NCBI RefSeq assembly: GCF_000709345.1
Contig: NZ_KL448325.1
Span: 1-64,000, forward strand
DNA: 64,000 bases
Source: Polaromonas glacialis
Lineage (GTDB): Bacteria; Pseudomonadota; Gammaproteobacteria; Burkholderiales; Burkholderiaceae_C
Direction: 5' to 3'
Part shown: piece after piece, positions 25,158 to 33,527 of the stretch
Numbering within the stretch: the stretch's first letter is position 1
How the letters are laid out: each line of letters begins with the position of its first letter
Notes under the pieces: generated by a model
The model's database searches: none
What the model saw: the letters and a program-made list of their open reading frames with translations, nothing else
What the model was told of the DNA's origin: nothing
Position numbers and translations under genes: made by a program

Positions 25158-26300
25158 CTAACGGCGGAAATGTCCGTCCTTCGTGACGATCGTCATCTCC
25201 ACGAAGCGCGAGCCGCGTCGGTCTTTGGGGCTGAACTGCACTCTGTATCCTCCTGCGTCAATGACACGTGACTCCATTGCCGAGATCAGGCATCGCCGGA
25301 CGAGATCGGAGGTGCAGCGGCGTAGCCCTTCGGAGATGAGTTGTGCGTAGACGTAACCTTCCAGCAGCGGGTAGGTCGGCCGCGCGCTTGCCGGCGCAGC
25401 AGACAGGCGCCGCTGCAGTTCGGTGACGAGCGGGATGGTTCCCGCACTGGGATGTGGTAACACTTGAGCAACCACGACACCGGCGAGTTCAGGTCCCGCA
25501 AGCTGAGCGCCTGCTTCGCTTGTCACGTAAATCTGAGGTGCGCACCCGATACGCCGAGCGGCGCGGATCACAGGAAGCGCATTGCTAGCGTTCAGTGCCA
25601 GCACAAGCGCCTGTGGTCGATTCCGGCAAGCGGCTTTGACAGCTTGAGTGAGCTCTGCTGGCGACGATTCACTGCGCATGGTAAGCAGTGCCTGAGGCCG
25701 AATGGCCAGTCGCATGAGCTCGAACTGCACGCCCTCAAGACCGGCGCGCCCCAGCGCGTCGTCCTGGGCAAGTACGGCGATCTCGGTCAGTCCGATGGTG
25801 TCGAGATGCAGCACCATGGCGCTGGTCTCGTCGCGAATGCCAGCACGGAGATTGAAGACGTTTTGCCTGGGCGGCTCACGCAGACTCTCGGCTCCGCTCG
25901 CCACACCAATCACCGGCAGATACATCCGTTCTGCTATCGGCAACACCGCCTCGATCGCCGGCATCCCGTGCATGCCCGTCAGGGCCAAGATACCCGCGTT
26001 GGCCAGCTCCTGCGCGTTGGACGTTGCGCGCACGGGATCACCCGCATCGTCTTTGACTAGCAGTTCTACCGCTCGGCCGCCGATTCCCCCATTGGCATTC
26101 AGGTGTGCAAACCCGAGCCGCAGCCCCTGCTCCAGCCCTGCGCCGTACGTTCCCATGCTGCCTGTCAGCGGCGCTGTCATGCCGATCAATATCTTGCGCC
26201 CGGCGCTGGGTTCGGCAGACTGGGCCGAGGTGGTGCCGATCGCCAGGAGAACGGCCAAGGCCAGCTGCTGAAGGATGTTGATTCGAGTGACTGCTCTCAT
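25158..26300 (-). CDS. Branched-chain-type ABC substrate-binding protein
   Basis: From ATG 26300 the protein has 380 residues and a signal peptide (MRAVTRINILQQLALAVLLA, cleavage after TTSAQSA). It is followed by KILIGMTAPLTGSMGTYGAG, typical of LivJ-like periplasmic binding proteins. Such proteins feed amino acids or aromatic acids to an ABC importer. No permease or ATPase genes lie nearby, so it either serves remote partners or is an orphan. It lies between a gutted MMPL copy and MFS copy A. Confidence 0.88.
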   Translation of the reverse strand: MRAVTRINILQQLALAVLLAIGTTSAQSAEPSAGRKILIGMTAPLTGSMGTYGAGLEQGLRLGFAHLNANGGIGGRAVELLVKDDAGDPVRATSNAQELANAGILALTGMHGMPAIEAVLPIAERMYLPVIGVASGAESLREPPRQNVFNLRAGIRDETSAMVLHLDTIGLTEIAVLAQDDALGRAGLEGVQFELMRLAIRPQALLTMRSESSPAELTQAVKAACRNRPQALVLALNASNALPVIRAARRIGCAPQIYVTSEAGAQLAGPELAGVVVAQVLPHPSAGTIPLVTELQRRLSAAPASARPTYPLLEGYVYAQLISEGLRRCTSDLVRRCLISAMESRVIDAGGYRVQFSPKDRRGSRFVEMTIVTKDGHFRR

Positions 26301-26362
26301 ATCGATACCTGTAAGAATAAGAATGTGCGAAAACCGATAAGAGAAAGGGCGATCGGGAATGA

Positions 26363-26884
26363 TCATGCAGCCTGGGCCGCGGCATTGATCTGCTCGGCAA
26401 CCAAGCCTTCACGAGCGCCGGGCAGCAGAAAATGCGCCAGGGCCGGCATCAGCACCAGCGCCCCGATCATGTTTAAAAGGAACATGAACGCCAGCAGCAG
26501 ACCCATGTCGGCCTGGAACTTGATGCTGGAGAAATGCCAGGTCACGACCGCCGCAGCCAGAGTCACGCCGGTCAGCAGCACCACCCGGCCAGTGAACTGC
26601 ATGGCGGTGGCATAGGCCTCTTTCAGGGTGGCGCCTTCGCGCATGCGCGCCAGGGTCGAGACCTTTACGCCCATGCCCAGGCCCACCATCAGCGCCCGCC
26701 AGGAGCGAAAGGTGATGAAGCACAGCAGCGCCAACGCCCCGTACACCATGAACAGCATCTTGTAACAGGCCTTGCGCACCACGATGTTGGTGGTGGCGTT
26801 GATCCCGTCCGAGCCGTCCGCCAGCAGGATAGTGGCGTCCTTGTCGTTGTTATTCCTGGCAAGGCCCTTGACTTGGTGAATCAT
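26363..26884 (-). pseudogene. Gutted second copy of the RND/MMPL exporter C-terminus
   Basis: The frame is close to the C-terminal 210 residues of the full exporter at 28287-30704, for example NIVVRKACYKMLFMVYGALA and AAVVTWHFSSIKFQADMGLL. Two segments are missing in frame: about 17 residues after FRSWRA and about 22 between GVKVSTL and ARMREG, including the conserved GIGVDY region. The first 600 residues are absent as well. It is not expected to transport. It follows MFS copy B by a few bases. Confidence 0.85.
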
Positions 26885-26890
26885 GCTGAA

Positions 26891-28297
26891 TTACTTTGCG
26901 TCAATAGCCACTACACATGGCAAGGGCTCAGTGGTCCGAGATGTCTTCTGATCAGAAAGTGACTGTGAAGGAGCCTCCTTGACCAGCAGAAGAGCAGCCA
27001 GGGCCACAAGGCTCGGAACCGCCATGAGAGAGAAAATGACCGGAACACTCATTTCCGCCGCAAGCATGAAACCGACTAAGGCAGGGCCGATGATCGGACC
27101 GATCCGACCTATGGCATAAATCACCCCCATCGCGGTGGATCGGAAACTCATCGGATACAGCGCTCCTGAGTAGGGAAGCAACAGGCATATGGCACCCAAC
27201 ACCGCGAATCCAGCGAAAAACATGCAGATGAAGGCGGCAATCGAACCCGGCACGATCCCTATCAGCGATATGGAGACAAACAAAATGGGCATGTAGAGCG
27301 TGAACACTTTTTTGTAGCCCACTCTGTCGGCCATCCATCCGGCAAATGGGGTGGAGATTAAATTGCTCGCTGAGAAGACGAGAATAAAAGTAATGCCTGT
27401 GGCCAACGTAAACCCTCGCTGAACCATCAAGTGCGCAACCCAGGTCATCAGGGTGACCGCGACCATCTGGAGGCAATGCGACGCTACACCCAAAAGAACC
27501 GTGTTGCGTGCGTACTCGCCTTGAAACAGACGTTTAAGAGGCACCTTCAAGGCAGGTGGCTCGTTCAAAACGTAGTCGTCGTTGACGTCGGAAATAAACT
27601 TTGGGTCCACTTGCAGCAATATCTTGCGGATACTGTCTTTCCTACCCTTTTTCACCAAAATGGACATCGATTCGGGCAGCCAGAGAAGCGCGACAGGGAC
27701 CAGGCATATGCAAATGAATGTTCCGATCAAAATCGCTCTCCATCCAACGGCAGAGAGTAAAGCGATGGACAGCAGCGCAGAAAGCAAAACACCGATCGAG
27801 AGTCCAATATAGGACATGCTGGAAACCATGGCTTTTCTCTTGCCAGGCGTATATTCGAAGACCAGCGCCACGGCAATCGGAACAATTCCGGCCAAACCAA
27901 AACCGGCGATGAACCTGTAAATGGCGAAATCAATGAACCCCTGCGACAGGCCACAGGCCGCAGAGAAAACGGTGAAGAGGGTTATGCCAATGAGCAACAT
28001 TTGCTTGCGGCCAATTGAGTCGGCCGCAATGCCAAAGACGATGGCGCCACCCACAGCCCCTACATGTCCAATGCTCGCCAGGATGCCCGCCTCGACCGGG
28101 CCCAGTTTCATGTCTTTCATGATGGCCGGGAGCAACGTGCCGAACAGTGCGCTGTCGAGACCGTCGAACACAATCGCCAGAAAGCAGATCACCGCCACGG
28201 TGATGGGTAGTGATTTGCGTGTGCTGTTGTCGATCAACCTGGTGACGTCCACTTGACGTGAGCCGGCAATTGACGCACTTCCAGCATTACTTCGCAT
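26891..28297 (-). CDS. MFS transporter, aromatic acid:H+ symporter type (copy B)
   Basis: ATG 28297 is preceded by GGGGATAGTT; the upstream GTG at 28309 is less likely. The product has 468 residues and 12 predicted membrane segments, and is a close paralogue of copy A: GIAADSIGRKQMLLIGITLF, LVFEYTPGKRKAMVSSMSYI, WMADRVGYKKVFTLYMPILF. The start overlaps the stop of the RND/MMPL gene (28287), so the two are translationally coupled. The role is presumably uptake of the same class of acid as copy A. Confidence 0.88.
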   Translation of the reverse strand: MRSNAGSASIAGSRQVDVTRLIDNSTRKSLPITVAVICFLAIVFDGLDSALFGTLLPAIMKDMKLGPVEAGILASIGHVGAVGGAIVFGIAADSIGRKQMLLIGITLFTVFSAACGLSQGFIDFAIYRFIAGFGLAGIVPIAVALVFEYTPGKRKAMVSSMSYIGLSIGVLLSALLSIALLSAVGWRAILIGTFICICLVPVALLWLPESMSILVKKGRKDSIRKILLQVDPKFISDVNDDYVLNEPPALKVPLKRLFQGEYARNTVLLGVASHCLQMVAVTLMTWVAHLMVQRGFTLATGITFILVFSASNLISTPFAGWMADRVGYKKVFTLYMPILFVSISLIGIVPGSIAAFICMFFAGFAVLGAICLLLPYSGALYPMSFRSTAMGVIYAIGRIGPIIGPALVGFMLAAEMSVPVIFSLMAVPSLVALAALLLVKEAPSQSLSDQKTSRTTEPLPCVVAIDAK

Positions 28298-30704
28298 AAC
28301 TATCCCCACTGATCATTGGCGCGGTGACCGAGACTTTATGGGCGCCAGGCAACAGAAACCGCGCCAGAGCCGGCACCAGCACCAGCGCCCCAATCATGTT
28401 CAACAGGAACATGAACGCCAGCAGCAGGCCCATGTCGGCTTGAAATTTGATGCTGGAGAAATGCCACGTCACGACCGCCGCGGCAAGAGTCACGCCAGTC
28501 AGCAGCACCACCCGGCCAGTGAACTGCATGGCGCTTGCATAGGCCTCTTTCAGGGTGGCGCCTTCGCGCATGCGCGCCAGAGTCACGCTCAGTACGTACA
28601 ACGCGTAATCCACTCCGATGCCCACCCCAAGCGCAATTACCGGCAGGGTCGCGACCTTCACGCCGATGCCCAGGCCCACCATCAGCGCCTCGGCCAGAAT
28701 CGTCGTGAGCATCAACGGCAGCATGGCCACCAGCACTGCCCGCCAGGAGCGAAAGGTGATGAGGCACAGCAGCGCCACAGCACCGTAGACCATGAACAGC
28801 ATTTGGTACCAGGCCTTGCGCACCACGATGTTGGTGGTGGCGTCGATTCCGGCCGAGCCGGCCGCCAGCATGAACGTGACATCCTTGTCGTTGTTCTTGC
28901 GGGCAAAGCCCTCAACATGGTCCACCACCCGTTGCAGGGTTTCGGCGCGGTGATCGCGCAGGTAGGCGTACACCGTCAGCAGATTGCATTCTTCGTTGTA
29001 CAGCTCACGCGGCGCACGGGCTGTGATGGTGTTGAGCATGTCCTGGTTGCGCAGCAACTCGTACCATAGCGGACTGCCCTCGTTCATGCCCACCAGCACG
29101 CGCCGCTGCAGCCGCGCCAGCGACTGGGTGGACTCCACGCCGGGCAGGTCCAGCAGCTCCCATTCAAGTTGGTCCACGCGGCGCAGCACCTCGTACTGGC
29201 TGCAGCCGCCTTCGGGCGTCTTGACCATGACGGCAAAAACATCGTTGCTGGCGCCGTAGTTCTTTGCCAGGAAGGCCACGTCGCGGTTGTAGCGCGAGTC
29301 AGCCCGCAGTTCCGGGGCGCCTGGGTTGAGGTCGCCGATCCTCAGCTGGGTGCTGACGGCAAAGCCCACCACCGCCAGAACAGCGGCCGCAGCGACTGCG
29401 ACCGTAGCGCGCCAGCCCTCGGTGAAGCTGACCAGCACACGCCAGAAGGCGCTGGTCTGGCCGGCCGCCATGGCCGCCTCCTGGCGCACGGCACGCTCGC
29501 CGGCCTTTCGGCTCACCCCGACGTAGCTCAAGAGCACGGGCAGCAGGATCAGGTTGGAGAACACCAGCACCAGCACACCCAGACTGGCAGCGATGGCCAG
29601 TTCACGGATGACAGGGATGTCGATCACCAGCAGCACTGCGAAGCCCACGGCATCGGCCAGCAGCGCCGTGAGGCCGGCCACGAACAGACGCCTGAAGGTG
29701 TAGCGGGCCGCCACATAGCGGTGCGTCCCGCGCCCGATGTCTTGCAGGATGCCGTTCATCTTCTGAGCACCATGACTCACGCCGATGGCGAAGATGAGAA
29801 AAGGCACCAGCATGGAATACGGGTCCAGCGAATACCCCAGCAGCGGCAAAAGGCCCAATTGCCACACCACTCCGATCACTGAGGTGGTCACCACCAGCGC
29901 GGTGCTGATCACGTCGCGGTTGTACAGGTACACCATGGCAGCGCAGATGGCCAGCGCGATGAAGAAGAAGCCGATCACCTCACGCAGGCCATCCATCAGG
30001 TCGCCGGCCACCTTGGCAAAGCCGGTGATGTGGATGGACACCTCGTCGCCACTGTACTTGGAGCGCACTTGTTCCAGCTGTTCGGACAAGGCCGCGTAGT
30101 CCAGCGGCTTGCCTGCGGCGTCGCGGTCCAGCAGCGGCACATGGATCACGGTCGAGCTGCCATTGACTGCCACCAGCTGCCCGATCTCGCCCGAACGCTG
30201 CACGTTCAGGCGCAACTCCTCGAGCTTGGGCGCAGAGCCGTCATAGCGATCGGGGATGACCTGGCCGCCATCCAGGCCGTCTGCCGTTACCGCCGTCCAG
30301 CGGGTGTTGGGCGTCCACAGCGATTTCATGAACGGCCGGTCCACTCCAGGCAGCAACAACACCTCGTCACTGATCTTGCGCAGCGTCTCTATGTAGCGCG
30401 CGTCGTAGATGTTGCCCTTGCGGGCTTCCACCGCGATCCGCACCGAGTTGCCCAGCCCGGAGAGCTCCTTCTTGTGCGCCAGGTAGTTCGTGATGTACGG
30501 GTGACCGGCCGGAATGGTCTTCTCGAAACTGGCGTTGAGCTTCAGGCGCAGCGCACTGGCGCCGAGCACGATCGTCGCGAGCACGCACAGCAGCAGCACC
30601 AGGATGCGGTGATTGAACACTGCGCGTTCGAGCCGGGAGCCCGAGCGCGGGTCAAAATCTTCGAGCCGGCCGTGCGAGGTCTCGTTGGGGGTCACGGGAG
30701 TCAT
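28287..30704 (-). CDS. RND-superfamily MMPL-type exporter (HAE3-like)
   Basis: From ATG 30704 the protein has 805 residues. A first membrane helix (VLLLCVLATIVLGASALRLK) leads to a large periplasmic loop, then five helices. A second periplasmic loop and five more helices follow. LGVGIGVDYALYVLSVTLAR is the conserved helix motif. The duplicated architecture fits the HAE3/MMPL branch, which moves lipids and other hydrophobic molecules. It lies in the DUF1302-DUF1329-YCF48-MMPL order seen in hydrophobic-compound degradation clusters. No membrane fusion protein is present. Confidence 0.88.
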   Translation of the reverse strand: MTPVTPNETSHGRLEDFDPRSGSRLERAVFNHRILVLLLCVLATIVLGASALRLKLNASFEKTIPAGHPYITNYLAHKKELSGLGNSVRIAVEARKGNIYDARYIETLRKISDEVLLLPGVDRPFMKSLWTPNTRWTAVTADGLDGGQVIPDRYDGSAPKLEELRLNVQRSGEIGQLVAVNGSSTVIHVPLLDRDAAGKPLDYAALSEQLEQVRSKYSGDEVSIHITGFAKVAGDLMDGLREVIGFFFIALAICAAMVYLYNRDVISTALVVTTSVIGVVWQLGLLPLLGYSLDPYSMLVPFLIFAIGVSHGAQKMNGILQDIGRGTHRYVAARYTFRRLFVAGLTALLADAVGFAVLLVIDIPVIRELAIAASLGVLVLVFSNLILLPVLLSYVGVSRKAGERAVRQEAAMAAGQTSAFWRVLVSFTEGWRATVAVAAAAVLAVVGFAVSTQLRIGDLNPGAPELRADSRYNRDVAFLAKNYGASNDVFAVMVKTPEGGCSQYEVLRRVDQLEWELLDLPGVESTQSLARLQRRVLVGMNEGSPLWYELLRNQDMLNTITARAPRELYNEECNLLTVYAYLRDHRAETLQRVVDHVEGFARKNNDKDVTFMLAAGSAGIDATTNIVVRKAWYQMLFMVYGAVALLCLITFRSWRAVLVAMLPLMLTTILAEALMVGLGIGVKVATLPVIALGVGIGVDYALYVLSVTLARMREGATLKEAYASAMQFTGRVVLLTGVTLAAAVVTWHFSSIKFQADMGLLLAFMFLLNMIGALVLVPALARFLLPGAHKVSVTAPMISGDSYAK

Positions 30705-30756
30705 GTTGTTGTTCTCGTTAGAGCGGCGCGCCGCCTGAATCTGGAAATGGGTGTTG

Positions 30757-31863
30757 TCAGGCAAGCCGGGCAACACCGCCCAGGCTGGTGGCTACTAGGC
30801 CGCCGTCCGCAGCTTCGGTCAGCGATGTCAGCTGCTCGCGTCGCGGAGGCTGATGCTCGGTGAAGTGGGCACCGCCGTCATCGCTGACCATGATTCGCCC
30901 ACCCTGCGCCAGCAGCATCACCCGGCCGTCACGCAGTTCGGTGCAAGACAGGATCGTGTAGAGCGCCGGCAAAACAACCGGGGTGACGGCTGCGCCGCCC
31001 GACTCGATGCGACAGGCACTGCCCAGCAGGCCGGCAAGCACAAAACCGCCATTGCGCGTGGCCGTGGCGACGAAGAAACTGCTCTTGAAAGGCGAAGCCA
31101 AGGGCTCGAAGCTGGCGCCGTCGTCACTGGAGCGCATCAGCACGCCCTGCTCTCCGGCAAGCACCCAGGTCTTACCGTGGCGGGCAACCGCGTAGAGGTG
31201 CATGCTTTGAGGATTGGGCAGGCGGTCCATGCACGAAACCCAGGTCTTGCCGCCGTCGCCGGTGGTGGCAGCCAGGCCGTAGGCGCCAACCACCATGCCG
31301 CGCTGGGCGTCAGCAAAGCAGATTGAGAGCAAGGGCTTGTCCGCGCCTTCGTCCATCAGGCGCTGGGCCTGCTGAATTTTGCGCTCGCGGCCGGCGGCAG
31401 TGTCAGGCATGCCCTTGGCCTGGTCCAGGGCTGCCTTGGCGAAGGCCATGCCGTCGGTCTGGAGTGCCCAGTTCTCACCACCGTCGATGGTGTGCAGCAC
31501 CACACCGCCGTGGCCGGCCATCCAGCCCTGGCGGGCATCGGCGAAGCTGGCCGATGTCAGAGTTACGCTGACGGGTACGCGGGCCTGGCGCCACTGCTTG
31601 CCGCCGTCGTCGGACAGCACGACCAGGCCGCGCTCACCCATGGCCACCAGCCGGTCGCCGGCCCGCACCACCCGGGTCAGGATGGCGCGCGCCGCGCGGG
31701 CAGTCATGCCGGCCGGCTGGCCCAGCGGCCCGGGCAGGGCTGCCGCGGCGTGTGCTGCAGCGGGGGACAGCGCGGCTTGCAGACCCAGGCCCACGCCCAC
31801 GCCCGCCAGCAGCATCTGCCGGCGGCGCGGCCCGGTTATGCCATTCTGTTTCATCGTGCTCAT
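30757..31863 (-). CDS. YCF48/BNR-repeat beta-propeller protein with signal peptide
   Basis: I chose ATG 31863 (MSTMKQNGITGPRRRQMLLA); the twin-arginine-like RRR before a hydrophobic stretch suggests Tat-type export. BNR/Asp-box repeats recur as SDDGGKQWRQ, TIDGGENWALQ, TGDGGKTWVS, SSDDGASFEP and SDDGGAHFTE, giving a propeller related to YCF48/HCF136. Members next to RND exporters are thought to be periplasmic assembly or accessory factors. The protein has about 368 residues and is between the DUF1329 and MMPL genes in one operon. Confidence 0.82.
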   Translation of the reverse strand: MSTMKQNGITGPRRRQMLLAGVGVGLGLQAALSPAAAHAAAALPGPLGQPAGMTARAARAILTRVVRAGDRLVAMGERGLVVLSDDGGKQWRQARVPVSVTLTSASFADARQGWMAGHGGVVLHTIDGGENWALQTDGMAFAKAALDQAKGMPDTAAGRERKIQQAQRLMDEGADKPLLSICFADAQRGMVVGAYGLAATTGDGGKTWVSCMDRLPNPQSMHLYAVARHGKTWVLAGEQGVLMRSSDDGASFEPLASPFKSSFFVATATRNGGFVLAGLLGSACRIESGGAAVTPVVLPALYTILSCTELRDGRVMLLAQGGRIMVSDDGGAHFTEHQPPRREQLTSLTEAADGGLVATSLGGVARLA

Positions 31864-31894
31864 CAGGTGCATACCGTTTATGGGGCACACAGCT

Positions 31895-33259
31895 TCAACG
31901 CACGCCTTCGCCGGAAAGCGATTCGGGCGTGAAGATCCGGTCCGGTATCGAGGCCTTGAGGTCAATCTGCTTGTCGCGGGGCAGATAGGCGGATCCGAAG
32001 TAGCCGCCGCCAATCATGTCGTAGATGTGGTAGCCCGCCACGATTGGGCCCGTCGAGGGCATCGTCGTGACCAAGGTATGGGCCACTTTCCACAGCTGCC
32101 CCTGGGCGTCCCAGCGGTCACCCGCAACGGCGGTCCAAGTGTCCTCGTCCAGGTACAGGCGAACGCGCGGTACCACATGGCGCTGGCCCGGCTTGAGCTC
32201 GCCCTCCACCACCCACACCCGATGCAGCTCAAAGCGCATGAAGTCGGGGTTGATAGTTGATGGGGTCATCACTTGGTCGAGCGACGTCGCCTGGTGGTAG
32301 CTGTTCGTGTTGTACGGTACATACATCTCACGCTTGCCCACGATCTTCCAGTTGTAGCGGCCGATGGAGCTTTCGTACACATTGACTTCGTCGAAGTTCG
32401 CGATCCCACCAGCCACCGGACTGGGCACGTCGCAGCACGTCAGCGGCAGGCGGCGAACGCGCCGCTGCCCCGTCAGGTACACCCAGGTGCGGGATTTGGC
32501 TTCATCGATGTTGTTGCGCTGGATGAGGATCTCTCCGGCGCGGATCGGCGGGCCGGAGGTGTTGACACGGCGCAGCACCACGTCGGACCCTGCGGCTTCC
32601 CACTTCTCCAGGTTACTGTTCGAGTCGTAATACGGATACAGGCTTTCGCCCGTGACCTGCGAGACCGGGATCACCTTGCCCTCAGGGGTGACGCGCGCCA
32701 AGCTGGGCGACGTTCGGAATCCTGAGCTCGTCCATCGGAGCAGATGGTTCCAGAGGGCCTCTTCGCCGGTCTTCGGGATCGGGAACGGGATGCCGCCGTA
32801 GGCGCCTTTGGGGAAAGGACCGAGCTCGGCGCCGGGGTTCATCGTTGCCCGGGTTGCGTTCTTGGCGGTGTTGTCATACACCCATTGCGGCGCCGACGCG
32901 GTACGCCGGGTGGGGAACACGTGGATCTTGAAGCTCGGGTACTTCTTCAACAGGCCCATGCTGCCGTCGGTCAGCTTATCCGCATACTGCGCCGCGTTCT
33001 GCGGCGTGATAGTGAACAGCGGCTTGTCCTTGGCGAACAGGTCCGGAATCGAAGCGGAGGTATAGGAGGCATCGATCGAATGGCCACCCTCCCAAGGCGG
33101 AATCGATCCATCCTTGTTACCGGCACGCTCCCCACCCAGAGGGGTCAGCGTGGTTTTGAGTTTGGCCGCCTCTTCGGCGGAAACGGCGGCATGGGCCACA
33201 GGCACCGCCAAGGTTGCGCACGCCAAGGTCAGCAGAGTCAAGCGAGTGAATGTAATCAT
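31895..33259 (-). CDS. DUF1329 outer-membrane-associated protein
   Basis: ATG 33259 follows ATAGGAAACAAC. A signal peptide (MITFTRLTLLTLACATLAVP, cleavage near VAHA) precedes a 454-residue protein with the DUF1329 hallmarks: LTPLGGERAGNKDGSIPPWE, AQWVYDNTAKNATRATMNPG and GWYLDEDTW-like YLDEDTWTAVAGDRWDAQG. DUF1329 proteins have a LolA/LolB-like fold and co-occur with DUF1302 porin-like proteins, suggesting lipid or hydrophobic-compound handling at the outer membrane. The 5' end was copied to 33271-33516. Confidence 0.9.
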   Translation of the reverse strand: MITFTRLTLLTLACATLAVPVAHAAVSAEEAAKLKTTLTPLGGERAGNKDGSIPPWEGGHSIDASYTSASIPDLFAKDKPLFTITPQNAAQYADKLTDGSMGLLKKYPSFKIHVFPTRRTASAPQWVYDNTAKNATRATMNPGAELGPFPKGAYGGIPFPIPKTGEEALWNHLLRWTSSGFRTSPSLARVTPEGKVIPVSQVTGESLYPYYDSNSNLEKWEAAGSDVVLRRVNTSGPPIRAGEILIQRNNIDEAKSRTWVYLTGQRRVRRLPLTCCDVPSPVAGGIANFDEVNVYESSIGRYNWKIVGKREMYVPYNTNSYHQATSLDQVMTPSTINPDFMRFELHRVWVVEGELKPGQRHVVPRVRLYLDEDTWTAVAGDRWDAQGQLWKVAHTLVTTMPSTGPIVAGYHIYDMIGGGYFGSAYLPRDKQIDLKASIPDRIFTPESLSGEGVR

Positions 33260-33270
33260 GTTGTTTCCTA

Positions 33271-33516
33271 TTAGAAAGTGCGCCGCATGGCGAACAGGTC
33301 CCGAATCGACCCGAAGTTGTACAACGCGTCGACTGGAAACCAGCCTTCGCATGGCGGAATTGATGCATCCTTGTTGCTGGTACGCACTGCGTCCAGCGGT
33401 ATGGATGCGGTCTTAAGTGTGACCGCCTCTTCGGCTGACACGGCCGGCTGAACTTCTGGCGCAGACAGCGTGGCGTAGGCTAAGTCCATCAGACACAAGG
33501 GAGTAAATGAGGGCAT
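33271..33516 (-). pseudogene. Partial duplicate of the DUF1329 gene start
   Basis: The 81-codon frame from ATG 33516 (MPSFTPLCLMDLAYATLSAP) repeats the beginning of the DUF1329 protein: AVSAEEAVTLKTASIPLDAV, NKDASIPPCEG and ALYNFGSIRDLFA correspond in order to the neighbouring gene. The copy then ends in AMRRTF and a stop just before the ribosome-binding site of the full gene. It has diverged clearly, so the duplication is not recent. It may still be translated as a short secreted peptide. Confidence 0.8.
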
Positions 33517-33527
33517 GTTGTTCTCAA

